NCBI RefSeq assembly: GCF_018812025.1 | Contig: NC_063049.1 | Location: forward strand, 14,651,734-14,715,733 | Length of the DNA: 64,000 bases | Direction: 5' to 3' | DNA from: Megalobrama amblycephala | Taxonomy: Eukaryota > Chordata > Actinopteri > Cypriniformes > Xenocyprididae | The notes under the pieces: generated by a model | The model's database searches: none | The model's input: the letters and a program-made list of their open reading frames with translations, nothing else | What the model was told of the DNA's origin: nothing | Translations under genes and position numbers: made by a program | Shown: one piece after another, positions 46,401 to 58,191 of the stretch | Layout of the letters: every line of letters begins with the position of its first letter | Numbering within the stretch: the first letter of the stretch is position 1

Positions 46401-48430
46401 GATGTGTTGTCTCGAGATCTTGAACAGCAGTTTCTGCTGAGACCTTAAGATGTCTTGAGAAAAGTGCATATGAGCAGAGTCCTATGCACAAGGCCTTACA
46501 TGCAAATGGTCCTTTAACTACCCACCACAGACGGCTACAGTATTACAAATCACACTATAACTATGTTCAGCCTGTTGAAGTCGCACTTGGTTACAGTGAT
46601 ACAGGCCAGAAGAGGCACTATCATTACATTCCAATACTGGAAAGCCTTGGTGCACTGCAAAGAGAGTGCAGTGCAACTCATCAGAGCTTCAACCATCTTC
46701 TTGTTGAAGATGGTACACTCTATGATTTCACTGATGGCCATGCCATTAGATTTAATGCCATGTTTGTGTCAGACCCAGACTCATTAAAGTTGAAGCTTTT
46801 TCAAGACTCTTTTGAGATGGCTAATCCTCTTGGAAGTTTTAGTCTACTTCACTCTGGGAAATTTCTATCCACACAACCGGTCAACTGTTGATCAAATACA
46901 GTTGGTCCTACTCTGTATAGAGAAAGACTGAAAATATTTTGGAGTGGATAGAGTTTTCAGTAAGCTTGAGACAGACTTGTGTGAGCTGGAGGTAAAGGGC
47001 ATTTCTTTTGAGGGAAAGCTATATACAGGGACGGTTCCATGCATAATGGGAGATAACCTGGGCTCCCACACGATTAGTGGGTTTACAGAAAATGTTGGCT
47101 CTGCTGAGTATTTCTGTAGATACTGCTTAATGACAAAAGATGAATTTCACGCTAACCCTCTCACAACTGTCACTCAGAGAGATCCTGCTGGTAATAAAGA
47201 GTCTGTGCAGTTTTTGGAGAGACATCTTGAAGTGACCATGCATCAAGGCATTAAACACAACAGTGTTTTCAACAAACTGTCTAACTTCCATGTGTGTCAC
47301 CCTGGATTACCGCCCTGCCTAGCACATGATTTGTTTGAGGGTGTTGTTGATTATGACCTAGCGATGTGCTTGCAGTACTTAATTAAAACGAAAATGTGGT
47401 TCAGTTACGAGTCACTAAATGACAGACTCAGATCCTTTCCTGGTGAAAGCAGCAACAAGCCAAATGCTCTACCCAACAAAGGAGTAAAGCTTGGAGGCCA
47501 TGCAGCCCAAAACGGGAGGCTTTTGAGGTTCTTGCCTCTTCTGTTGCATGACAGAATAGCAGATGCTAACAATGCTGTTTGGCAGCTGGTACTTCTGCTG
47601 AGGGAGTTGGTTGAATTTGTCTGTGTGCCTAGACTTTCAGAGTCAGATTGCTTACATGAAAGTGCTGATCAAAGAGTATGTGTAAATGAGACACCGGTTA
47701 TTTCCACATGCAAATCTCAGACCAAAACACAACTTTCTGCTTCACTATGCTGTGTTGTAGGCCTATGTTCTCGCACAATAATTTATAATTTTTTCCGATT
47801 TAGTTGATATTCGTGAAGATACTGAATGTATTTGTTACTGTGCCCTCACTTTTTTATTTATTGAATTATTAACTTATATTTGTTGGTGGTGCCGTTTATT
47901 TAGTATTGTACCAAGCCAGGCATATATGTTGTAGTAATGTTAAGCAGCTGTGGCAAATGAATTACAATATTATGTGTATATTGGACAGTTAGTGCCTTCA
48001 AAGAGTATGTGGAAATGAGACACCGGTTATATCCACATGCAAATCTCAGACCAAAACACCACTTTCTGCTTCACTATGCTGACTTGACTTTACAGTTTGG
48101 TCCACTCATACATACTTGAACCATGCACTTCGAAAGTAAGCATAGCTATTTCAAAAGGTGCATCAGGTCAAGTAGGAAAGTCCCTTGCTCATAGACATCA
48201 GTTGTTTCAAGCATTTCAGAGTAGTGGCAATTTATTTAGCCAAACGGTTCAAGTTTCAGACTCCACTAGCTTTTATCCAGAGCTCTATGATAGTAGCATA
48301 AGAGAAGCAGTTGCAGACTTTGGACTTACCTCAGTTAACTCAGTTGTCACAGATAAAATCCAAGTTAGAGACACTTCATACGCAAATGGTATGCATGTCT
48401 TACTGAAATACACCAAAGACAGCTACAAAT
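46400..48430 (+). pseudogene. Second EnSpm/CACTA-like transposase relic
   Basis: Fragments in order: HHRRLQYYKSHYNYVQPVEV and HYHYIPIL (46484-46860), then after a frameshift DRVFSKLETDL, PCIMGDNLGSH, CRYCLMTKDEF, LPPCLAHDLFEGVVDYDL (about 47305-47360), GGHAAQNGRLLRFLPLL and a region to 47640. An 82-bp duplication with 247 bp of extra sequence interrupts it. It then continues as RPKHHF-type sequence and HRHQLFQAFQSSGNL (48190) to 48430. I recognise the LPPCxxHDLFEGVV block from many fish and cnidarian transposon proteins but cannot fix the superfamily; EnSpm/CACTA is the best guess. At least three frame changes. Confidence 0.55.
47671..48081. repeat. 82-bp direct duplication separated by 247 bp
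   Basis: 47671-47752 and 48000-48081 are 82-bp copies (from 'aaagagtatg' to 'ttcactatgctg') differing at about three bases. The first joins the upstream transposase frame and the second the downstream frame, so the intervening 247 bp are an insertion into the gene. The insert has no TIR or ORF. Confidence 0.85.
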
Positions 48431-48717
48431 AGCTAGCATTTTTATCAAAGACGAAACCATTGCCCTACTTTTGCTGTGGGGAAAAACTGCTAACTGGGTG
48501 CCTGAGCTTGGAGTGTACGAAATGGATAAAAATGCTTCCGATAAAGCTCATCTGTAAAAATCTTGTCAAGCTCAGTGACTTTACTTCATTTTCTTTTTAC
48601 CACAGAGGTGCAAGGTTACTTCTCCCACTTAAACATATCCCACTATGGAGTGTGTGAAAGCTATGCCATTACTCAGAAATGATCTGATGGATTCACTTTG
48701 ATTTTGCTTGTATCTTT

Positions 48718-48766
48718 TATTATTACTATTATTACTATTATTATTATTATTATTGTTATTATTATT
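48718..48766. repeat. (TTA)n microsatellite
   Basis: Imperfect ATT/TTA repeats near the end of the transposase relic. The minus ORF 48629-48850 is poly-Asn read from it. Confidence 0.92.
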
Positions 48767-48875
48767 AAAGATAAATCTTCCCCAAATCTTGGTATGATTT
48801 TGATCAGAACTAAAGTGATTGTAGCAGGAGGCCTTGACTTGTATTTGCATGTACCATATTGTTATTACTTAAATA

Positions 48876-49228
48876 ATGTCCATTGCTCATGTTGTTCATT
48901 TTTGGTTAAATGTGTTATGCATAGGGTCACAAGCACTTGTCTCCGATTCTCCGTCTCCTCATCAGGATATTCATGCACTTCAAACACTATCTCTGACACA
49001 AAGTTACGTAGCATGTTCCACATCTAATGAGGTATATGTTTTACCATGGCACAAAATACCCTCAAACCTCATGCTTTCCTTAAGTGGAAAGAAAAGACCA
49101 AGACCCAGTGAGAGAAGGGAGCTAGTCTGCATCGTCATTGATGATTTACTCCATAAAGAGAATGAAAGGCCTGGAAGAGTAAAGCTGTGGGATATTGCAA
49201 AGCAGATTGTAGATAAATATCCCTGCTC
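48876..49228 (+). pseudogene. SAMD3-like downstream ORF of the transposon, cut by a MITE
   Basis: Reads YVLPWHKIPSNLM, then KKRPRPSERRELVCIVIDDL and KLWDIAKQIVDKYPCS, the pattern of the large fish family annotated as sterile-alpha-motif-domain-containing-3-like proteins, often carried by transposons. The coding frame runs from about 48880 to 49228, where a MITE starts. Further along, 49803-50018 (ELTNKGKTIRDILNSK, LISGIAKFLNENPDHLY) may be a more C-terminal part of the same protein. Its role in transposition is unknown. Confidence 0.5.
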
Positions 49229-49616
49229 TAAAAAAAAGTGCTATATAGCACTAAAAGTGGTTATTGGCTAGTAATCATAGGGGAACCACTTTTGGTGCTA
49301 TATCTTTATATATTTAAAGGTGCTCTACATGGTGCTATGTAGAACCCATAAGAGGTGCCATATCGCATTTTATTTCTTTAACAAAAATGGTGCTAAACAG
49401 CACCAACAGTGGTTCTTTGGCCCGTAAAGAACCTTTAAAGGGGCTTAACAGGTTCTTTGTATGGCAGTGGTGCTATAGCACCTCAGTCATCCCAAAGAAC
49501 CAGTGAAGAACCACTGAAGCACCAAAATCTGGTGCTATACAGCACTTATAGTGGTTCTCCTATGATTACAAGCCAAAGAACCACTTTTAGTACTATATAG
49601 CACCATTTTTTTTGTG
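49229..49616. mobile_element. MITE with GTGCTATATAGCAC termini
   Basis: The left end 'aagtgctatatagcactaaa' and right end 'tttagtactatatagcacca' are inverted. Inside, 'ggtgctatatagcacc'-type palindromes and 'ggttctttgg' recur, so most of the 390 bp folds on itself. No ORF. It sits within the SAMD3-like frame and so is younger than it. Confidence 0.75.
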
Positions 49617-50218
49617 TTTCCAAGACAGAGATATCTCATGATCATATCTTCATATCTCATGATCTTCAGGAGTCCTGCACTAGAAAATTGATGGCTGAAA
49701 CAATTGCATCCAGTGTGTAACCATCAACAAAGGAAGCAATGTAAACACAGTATTGGAAGAGTGGCCTTTCCTTTTTGAAGCTGTTGACCTGTTCGATCAC
49801 ACATGTACACATTGTCACACATTGGCTTTCCTGTGCAAAAAAAGCTGGCAGAGGAATTAACAAACAAAGGAAAAACCATCAGAGACATCCTTAATTCAAA
49901 AGAAATGAAGACTGAACTCTGTGATGATCCAGTTCAGCTGATCTCTGGTATTGCCAAATTCTTAAATGAAAACCCTGATCACCTTTACTGCCAAAATGAG
50001 GTGGGTTTACACTTTTAATGTTTTATTTAATTTTAAATTTTTTGTGATTGCTTGTATGAATTTAAATCACAGAAAATGACTTCAGATTTAAATTCAACTT
50101 CCTTGTACCATGATCTGTGCTTATCTTCTGCCTCTAGCTGTTGGATATGTTCCATACTCTGTAATGAAAATTGAGCTTGCAACCTTTAGGCTTATTGTAA
50201 ATACTGTAACAAATGTAA

Positions 50219-51035
50219 AGGTGCCCTAGAATCAAAAATTGAATTTACCTTGGCATAGTTGAATAACAAGAGTTCAGTACATGGAAAAGACATACATTGA
50301 GTTTCAAACTCCATTGCTTCCTCCTTCTTATGTAAATCAATTTTTTTTAAAAGACCTCTGAAGAACAGGCGAATCTCAACATAACACCAACTGTTACGTA
50401 ACAGTTGGGATCATTAATATGTACGCCCCCAATATTTGCATATGCCAGCTCATGTTCAAGGCATTAGACAAGGGCAGGACGTCTGGATGTGCACAGCTGA
50501 ATCAACAGACTAGGTAAGCAAGCAAGAACAATAGCGAAAAATGGCAGATGGAGCAATAATAAATGACATGATCCATGATAACATGATATTTTTATTGATA
50601 TTTGTAAATTGTCTTTCTAAATAATTTGTTAACATGTTGCTAATGTACTGTTAAATGTGGTTACCATCATTTACCATCAATTACCATCATTTATTACTGT
50701 ATTCACGGAGACAAGAGAGCCATCGCTATTTTCATTTTTAAAAACTTGCAGTCTGTATAATTCATAAACACAACTTCATTTTTTGTAAATCTCTCCAACA
50801 GTGTAGCATTAGCCGTTAGCCATGGAGCATAGCCTCAAACTCATTCAGAATGTTACGTAATAGTCGGTGTTATGTTGAGATTCGCCTGTTTTTCAGAGGT
50901 CTTTTAAACAAATGAGATTTATATAAGAAGAAGGAAACAATGGAGTTTGAGACTCACTGTATGTCTTTTCCATGTACTGAACTCTTGTTATTCAACTATG
51001 CCGAGGTAAATTCAATTTTTGAATCTAGGGCACCT
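50219..51035. mobile_element. TTAA-type MITE with AGGTGCCCTA termini, copy 2
   Basis: AGGTGCCCTAGAATC at the left, GAATCTAGGGCACCT at the right; flanks GTAA (one mutation from TTAA) and TTAA. Long inverted subterminal arms: 'gaatttaccttggcatagtt' at the left returns inverted at the right, and 'ggcgaatctcaacataacac' likewise. No ORF. It shares its right part with the element at 1754-2710. Confidence 0.85.
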
Positions 51036-51387
51036 TTAATGATGCACCAAAATAGGCTGTTAAAAAAATTTATTAAAAAAAATCTCTGATGGTATATTGA
51101 GGTCTTATGAAGCAAATCGATCAGTCTTTTCAAGAAATGGAATGTTATTTACAACATTATTACATGTAATCCACAGCCTGGGCAAACTGTCTTGAGCGCC
51201 TTCATGACAGTCTGCAGTGTGAGCTTCCTGTCGCATATGCCGTATGTACGGAAGCTCAAACTTTGTGTCAGTGTCAGTCTTCCCTATTTGCAATCATGCA
51301 CATGTAGTATTGTTCAAAAGACTGGAAATATTATTAATGTTTTAAATATTTTAAATATTTGTATTAAATATTAATGTTTTTGAAAGA

Positions 51388-51675
51388 AGTCTTGGTAACA
51401 CTTTACATAAGGTTAGTTAACATGAACTAATAATGAACTGCACTTAAACAGTATTTATTAATCTTTGTTAATTTCAACATTTGCTAATACTTTATTAAAA
51501 TCTTGTTAACATTAGTTAATACACAGTGAACTAACATGAACAATGAACAACTGTATTTTCATTAACTAACGTTAAAGATTAGTAAATACAGTACCAAATG
51601 TATTGCTTATCTTTAGTTCATGTTAGTTAATACATTGCCTAATGTTTAACTAATGAACTTTATTGTAAAGTGTGA
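51388..51675. mobile_element. Small MITE, 'ttagttaacatgaac' family
   Basis: 'ggtaacactttacataaggt' at the left and 'ttattgtaaagtgt' at the right are inverted. 'ttagttaacatgaac' and 'gttcatgttagttaa' pair inside. Non-coding; I recognise it as a common teleost repeat, superfamily not determined. Confidence 0.7.
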
Positions 51676-51699
51676 ATCAAGTCTCTATTTGATCAAAAA

Positions 51700-51813
51700 T
51701 ACAGAAAAACAGTAATATTGTGAAACATTACAATGTAAAATGTTTTTTTATTGTAATGTACTTAAAACCTGTGATACTATTTCCAGGATTCTTTGATGAA
51801 TAAAAAGGTTTAG

Positions 51814-51848
<35 letters not shown>

Positions 51849-51995
51849 TTTTTTTATTAAATTAATATTTTTATAGTTCCAAAAAATCTTAAGCAGCACA
51901 ATCATATTAGAATGATTTCTGAAAGATCACGTGACACTGAAGACTGGAGTAATGATGCTGAAAATACAGCTTTGCATCAAAGAAATAAACGCACT
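51700..51995 (-). repeat. Common teleost interspersed repeat with internal poly-T
   Basis: 'tgatcaaaaatacagaaaaa' followed later by 'atcacgtgacactgaagact' and 'gctgaaaatacagctttgca' is a widespread fish repeat. A poly-T run (51818-51866) interrupts it. No ORF. I cannot name its class reliably. Confidence 0.5.
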
Positions 51996-52095
51996 CATGA
52001 CATTCAGGTTGTGGATTACAGTCATTTCACTTCATAAGACCTCAATGTATCGTCAAGAGCCACATATATTTTTGGATGAACTGTTCCTTTAAGTC

Positions 52096-52323
52096 TTACC
52101 AGTCATTTATAATAAAAGTATGTGAAACTCTAAACATTGAATACATTTCATGACTTTCATATTGACTAAAAATATATGCACCTCTTGATGGAAATAACAT
52201 CACAACATTTATTTTCTTCGAGAGTTGCATCAATTTTTGGTCAAGATCTTGACCAAAAACATTCCAAAAACGTACACTGGGGTTAAGGTCAGGACTCAGA
52301 GGTGCCAATTCATGTGTGAACAC
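52096..52323 (-). pseudogene. Possible Tc1/mariner C-terminal scrap
   Basis: The minus frame contains LAPLSPDLNP, close to the Tc1/mariner block SPDLNPIE with the second catalytic Asp, then WNVFGQDLD. Other Tc1 motifs are missing and the remainder looks unrelated, so chance resemblance is possible. Confidence 0.35.
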
Positions 52324-52329
52324 ACTCCA

Positions 52330-53411
52330 TCATTTAGGGTTAGAAGAACTGTTGCCAAACATAAAACATGCTAGAAACATAATAAATACTGTAATAATGA
52401 TCCATTCATAGACTCTTAAGTATTTGCCTTTTAAAATCCAAACAGCAACTTTTGTGTCTGTGCGTAGTGTGTCTGTGTGCGCATGTATGTATATGTATGT
52501 ATTAGGGATGTTGACGAATAATCGACGATTGATTAATTGTTGATAATACATTTAATCGATAAAACCTATTGATCGTTGATTAAGCATGTTCATGCACGTG
52601 CATGCTGCTCAACCGTGAAACATGTAACACAGACACGAGGAAAAATAAAGCGAGCATGCTGGAGTTAGGTTTGGGACCATTTAACAGCTAGAGTTACACC
52701 ATCATCATGACTAAGTTTTTGTGTGCATTCGCAACCTTTTGTTTTGTGCAAATGTAAGTTGTAATATTTTTTTAAAAGGTCTGAATCTCAAGCTTCCTTA
52801 TTTTTCATATATCAATTTTAGAGTAAAACTATTTTGTAAAGTATATTTTATATAAAATTAAATGAAACTTTTGAAATGTTGAAAATATAAAAATGTTATT
52901 TGAAATTATTTATAAAATGAAAAGATACTTAATGTAAAATTAAACCCACCAGAAGGTGGCAGCAAGTCCCCTTTAATGAGCGAGTCATTGAAATTCAACC
53001 GATTCATTCACCGCTAATTCATTTAGTAAGTGTTGCTCAGAGACGCAAAAACAATGCTGTGGACTTTGTTTAGAATTATTTTCCTTGGTGAAACAGCTAA
53101 ACGGGCGATTTAATGTCTAAAATGTAAGTCACTTAATATAAACTTCTTGTTTATTAAACGACGTTGTATAAAATCAATATCACATTTTAAAAAATGCTTA
53201 TATTTAAATAAAAATGGCACTTCTCATGTAATATTGGTTAACTATTTTAAATTATATAAATAGAAAAGACATACAGGGGCATTTTTGCCCCTTTTCTTGA
53301 ATTCTGGGTGCATTCTAAATGCATTTTTTAATAGACTAAATCACGCAGTGAACTCTAAATTCGCACGCACGCTCATCCGGCTATCACATAGTGTATGCGT
53401 TCACTCAATAG
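52330..53411. other. AT-rich, no gene seen; one hAT-like end
   Basis: 'tagggatgttgacgaataat' near 52504, followed by 'cgacgattgattaattg', looks like a hAT left end. The rest to 53411 is AT-rich and without recognisable coding or repeat structure. Confidence 0.4.
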
Positions 53412-53582
53412 CATAGGGTGACCACCCGTCCCGAAAGTACTTAAATTGGGAGCTTTGTACAGTTCACTGTCAGACAGCACTGTAATGTCCTTGACATTCT
53501 TCTTAACATTTAGTAGATGGCAGGCTGCTGCTCCAGATATCTATCCATCATGTCATAAATGGTATTTCATTGAGTTGGGGAG

Positions 53583-54473
53583 TCATGTATTAATTTGTGA
53601 ACAGGGGGCATGAGCAGCTGTTGTGCTTTTATGGAAAAATGTTACAACATTTCTGACCTTACTCAACAGATGGCTGATCTGATGAAGTGCTACTGCCTTC
53701 TTGGTTGCAAGATTGAGAATGTGTGCAAAACATCCTATTTGTGGCCCTAGTCCAGCTGGTTCTTTTATGGCATTCACCATGTTCTGTGCATTATCTGTGG
53801 TGACTGGAATGGTGATGTTAAGTCTCTGTAACTTCCAGTCTGTCACTGCACTCATCAGTGCATCAGCCAAATGGCTACTTGTGTGGCTTTCAAAAAGGGG
53901 ACATGTTTGTAAGACAGAACTTTCCATTTTCCAATCCAAAATGTAATGTGCTGTCACTGTTAAGTAACTTTCAGTTGCCCTTGAGGTCCAACTATGAGTT
54001 GTCAGAGTTAAATTTTGTGCGTTTGCAAGTTTGTTCTCAATTTTGCCCCGAGTTTCATCATACAGTTCAGGAATAACCTTGCTGCTGAAGTGGGTACGTG
54101 AAGGGATTTCATAACGTGGCTCGAGCTTCTTAATCATATGCAGAAATCCCACATCGTCAACAACGGAGTAGGGATTAGCACTTGAAAGTCTTTGTTGAAA
54201 CACAGAAGGCAATGTGTGCTGTTTCGGTCTCACCTGCGCTCACGCGCCGTCAACACCCGGGTGGTGACGGTGTAAATGACTTATCATATTAGATGTATTG
54301 CCTTGAGCATACGGCACTCGCATCAAACTAATTCTACACAGAGTGACCGTTTTGTCTACATTTTTGTGACCATCACTGCTGTAGCGTATTGGAAACTTAA
54401 AATGTTTACAGACAGCAGACTTATATGAAGGTGGTGGTGGCTCTATTATCGGCTTGTCTCCTTCACTTGCCAT
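53583..54473 (-). pseudogene. hAT transposase with BED finger, one internal stop
   Basis: The start is Met at 54473 (MASEGDKPIIEPPPP), not the ORF's first Met 54 codons upstream. The BED-like part has CKHF...TLCRI...HLHRHHPG. TGA near 54240 separates it from 216 codons in the same frame: FLHMIKKLEPRYEIPSR, LTLTTHSWTSRATESYLTVT, TTDNAQNMVNA, CFAHILNLA and LLSKVRNVVTFFHKS. The gene ends near 53583 before the second half of the catalytic domain and the hATC region. Confidence 0.83.
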
Positions 54474-54788
54474 GATGAACTGTCCGCAACACACCAACCA
54501 ACACGTGAGGAACGGTGATGTCAGCAACATACTAAGAGTTGATTGGACGTGTTCTCTCACGTGAAATGCATGAGGAGCATATTTGGAACCACAGATTAGC
54601 AGAACCATGTGTTTTATGCGTTGTTTTTTCACCAAACCATATTTACATGTATTATCAGATTAACCGCGGTGCACATGCGTGCCAAACCGTGGGAGGAGAA
54701 CGGTACAGTTCGATTTTTTACCGAGAACCGTTGCACCCCTAGTAAACACAACTACACCAGCGAGGGTTTCATCTCACATACTGGATAA

Positions 54789-55095
54789 TAGGGCTGGGCG
54801 ATATATCTCATGCGATTGTCACGCGCATTTCGTCAGTAAAGCCGGTTCCCTGATAAAGGAACCTGCTAAATCGGCATCACCTGCTGACAAGCTACGCAAT
54901 ATCGCGTTCACTATCGAAGGCGATTCATCTGCGATAATGAACACGATATTGCATAGCTTCTCAGTGAACTACGGCTCTGTCTATTAAATGCCGCTCCATT
55001 TGAAAGCAGGTGATGGCGATTTAGCAGTAATCCGGGAACCGGCTTTACTGATGAAATGCGCGTGACAATCGCATGCGATATATCGCCCGGCCCCA
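54789..55095. mobile_element. Fold-back hAT MITE, family copy 2, perfect 8-bp TSD
   Basis: Starts TAGGGCTGGGCGATATATC and ends GATATATCGCCCGGCCCCA. CTGGATAA is duplicated exactly at 54781-54788 and 55096-55103. It folds back over its full length like the copy at 39747-40067, sharing 'acgcgcatttcgtcagtaaa' and 'gccggttccctga'. No ORF. Confidence 0.9.
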
Positions 55096-55103
55096 CTGGA
55101 TAA

Positions 55104-56840
55104 GAACCTCAAGAGCTCCTCAAAGCTGCCCAAACTGATGATTTAAAGCATGTAACCATCGATCCTGATGTTAAATATTTCCAACGAACATGTGCCGATC
55201 CCGTGCATGCTTGAGCGCCACCCACGGAAATGGTCGAGCACCTACGGAAAAACAGGAGATATTCTCCTTTCGTTTTAACCAATAAAAAATTGATTGCAAC
55301 TTTTAGACATGACTTTGTTCTCACCTTAATAGTCCATTTAATGCGGGTTCTATGGCGTTATTATAATGAAAAATGTCAAGAGCACATTATTTTAACACGA
55401 GCACACCAAATGTGCGAGCAGGAATCTCTCCGCTCACAGGCAGATTCCCTTTTCGCACAAAACTGGACATGCGCACTATCTCATTTATATATTACATGTA
55501 CATGCTCAAACTTTGTCCTCCTGCATGTACACCCATGAATCTAGAATTGTCTTCTCTCCAGGATTTAATGTTGTCAGAAGCGTAACATTATAGTGTGGGC
55601 ACCCACCGGCAGAAACATTAATTGGTGCATATGCCAAGTTTGCCAACAAATGTAAATCAATAATAGCGTAATAGTGTTACACATATAGAAAGCAGGCATC
55701 GTTTCTGGTGCAACACATCTAATATGCTTGTTTTGCATTCAAATCTGCAAGGAAATTAGTAACAAGATAAAGTCAATCACATATGGAGCTTATCAATTCT
55801 GTGTGTTAGCTATCTCGTCTCACATTAACTGCTGTATTAAACTATCATAAACTCAGTATAACATTCTCTAAATGCTCTATAACATTCCCTGTTGTTCACA
55901 AACAAATGTAAACATATTCACTTGCAAATACAGTTTGCATATCAAGCATATGAACACAAGTTGCTTAATAACAAAAAAATAAACACTGTTAAACTTAATT
56001 TGACCCTCTACAATATTTTCAGTATGTTTAACCACTTCCCAGAGTAGGCCTACATACTTTCTGTCCCAAACATTACATATTTACTCTAATTAAACAATGA
56101 CACTTTAATGTTTTCTTATGTCACATTTTATTACTGTTTGGGTTCATAGGCGAGCGCTTCACCTTGTTTGTGTTGTTGGTAACCCTAAACCACAGCGACA
56201 GACAATTTACACAAGATGGCGGACACCAGCGAACTCCATGTTCACCACTTAAATCACTTTACAATTAAATGATCTGTTTAACCATAAAAATAACAATAAA
56301 ATAAGTGCTTTAAACTATATATTGTCACTCCGGTGGACAATAACGATCTTGGTTCAATACAAACTTCCACCACAGCTATCTACGAGTAATTACAATACAG
56401 TCGTGGTGCTCAAAACCTACCCAAAGCACCAGAACTGCAATGAAAACTGAAGTAACAATATAAAGTCAACCACATATGGAGCGTATCAATTCTGTGTGTT
56501 AGCTATCTGCTCCTCTTGCAACTGCTGTATTACGTGTTCTCTCTAGCAGACCTTGGCGAGAGCTCCCTCTAGTGGTTTGGATAATTTACGCCATTGTGTA
56601 CACATGGAAAGATGTAACCTTTCTGCAGATAGTATCATTTAAAGTATAAAAGAGGAGCCAAAAAAACCAAAAAAAAAAAAAAAAAAACACATCAAACACT
56701 TTTAGACATTTAGTCTGGATAGATTACCATTTCTGTATAGAAATATCTAAAACTCACATTTTAAATTTCCATTTATGTCTTTTCTTTACACTATCTTTTC
56801 TTTAGTGCCACAATAGCAGCAAATTTATCTGTCTCACACG
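55104..56840. other. No gene seen; one 75-bp direct repeat
   Basis: About 75 bp starting 'aagtcaatcacatatggag' near 55768 recur near 56463 ('aagtcaaccacatatggag'), followed in both by 'tcaattctgtgtgttagc'. Small ORFs (55230-55585) have no family resemblance. An A run lies at 56671-56688. Confidence 0.45.
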
Positions 56841-56959
56841 TGTCCCAAATGTCCAGCAAAATCACATCTAGACTACTGTGCTACAACAGATCAATAGCCA
56901 GGTGGTCACCCTACTCAATGGGTGTGTTTTTGTTTTGTTTTTGTAAAGTGAGGGACAAT

Positions 56960-57433
56960 GATAATGCTCCAACTCCGTTCATGACTCCTTTAGTGATGTC
57001 TGATCGCGTTCTGACAATGGAAGTGATGTCTCGTGCATATACTTCAATGAGTGTCAGACATCACTGCCGCTGTCAGAGCGCGATCAGACATCACTAAAGG
57101 AGTCATGAACGGAGTTGGACATAGTGGTGTATTAGAGGTAAAAAATGATATAAATACTGTTCGGTTTCTCACACAAACCGATCGTTTCGTGTCTTAGGAC
57201 ATCAATGTGTCGTCACGAGCCGCAGGGTTTAATTTGGATTTGTCTAAGCAAGCTTTATTTACTCTTATAGATGAAGTTCCCATCTACTGCCATTATACGA
57301 TTGACAGACGGCAGCGGTTGGAGTTAAAAATCATCATTTGTGTTCTACTGAAGAAACAAAGTCACCTACATCTTGGATGCGCTGGGAGTAAGCAGATAAA
57401 CATAAAATTTTCATTTTTGGGTGAACTATCCCT
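56960..57433. mobile_element. TTAA fold-back element, copy 2, left arm truncated
   Basis: The right end GAACTATCCCT followed by TTAA (57434-57437) and the internal palindrome ('gatgtctgatcgcg' against 'cgcgatcagacatcac', centre near 57040) match the elements at 34490 and 58192. The left arm stops shortly after the central palindrome, so no left terminus exists. Confidence 0.8.
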
Positions 57434-57437
57434 TTAA

Positions 57438-58187
57438 CAGTGGCGCCTGCAGCTGTACTGCTGTACGCACTGTGCGTACCATGAGAGGGTGCTAATTAAT
57501 GCTGTTATTTGTTTATGTTTTTTTACATAATTTTTAAAATGATTATTAATCTATCTGTATACTCTCACGACATATTGAGAAAGCATGAGAGAATGAGAAT
57601 AAATAAAGGTGTGGGTTTGTGTGTTTTAATGTATGTACTTGAAAAGTGGGGGGATGGGTGAAAATAAATCTATTGGCTTTAGTTTTGTTTAATTGGTGCT
57701 TTTTCCACACACGACAAATTACAATTAAGATAGTTATTGTTTACAGCAAGGTTCAAAATGAGCAAACACTCTCTAAAACGGCTAAACTTAATTGAGACAT
57801 TTGCCAAAAGGCCTAAAACTAATGAGACAAATATTCGGGTGTTAAGTCTGACGTCACGCCGCAACACTTCCGGGTCCAAATGCTCTATCTCATACCACAA
57901 GAAAACAACAAATGGTGCTAATATACACACACGATGTGGTGTAATACTACAAAAAAATTATAATCATAACCTTTATCTCCATACCAAAACTCCAGATGGC
58001 CAGACAGTGATTCATCTTTTATAAATCGTTAAAATATTAATGTCTGTGACGCTGTGAGCACGGAGACTGTTGTGTAGACTGTAAGTATTTAAAATGTTTA
58101 ACTTTTTAAAATGAATAATGTTTAATATGAATAAATAGCGCTCATAAACGGCCGTCGATGGCTTTCTTAAGTGAAACGAGTCACGAC
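57438..58187. other. No clear gene; small hAT-like N-terminal hint
   Basis: At 57758 a short frame reads MSKHSLKRLNLIETF and KRPKTNETN, similar to the N-termini of some hAT-like proteins, but it soon becomes unrelated. 'cagtggcgcctgcagctgta' near 57440 may be a repeat end. Otherwise AT-rich. Confidence 0.3.
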
Positions 58188-58191
58188 TTAA

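Larger units (their letters stand above)
53412..56913. mobile_element. Candidate 3.5-kb hAT element with TAGGGTGACCACC ends
   Basis: TAGGGTGACCACC at 53414 and GGTGGTCACCCTA ending at 56913 are a perfect 13-bp inverted pair. The flanks CTCAATAG (53404-53411) and CTCAATGG (56914-56921) could be an 8-bp duplication with one change. It spans the minus-strand hAT transposase and a fold-back MITE. Against this, a different hAT-like terminus ('tgcacccctag') lies right after the transposase start near 54741, so the gene may belong to an inner element. Confidence 0.4.
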
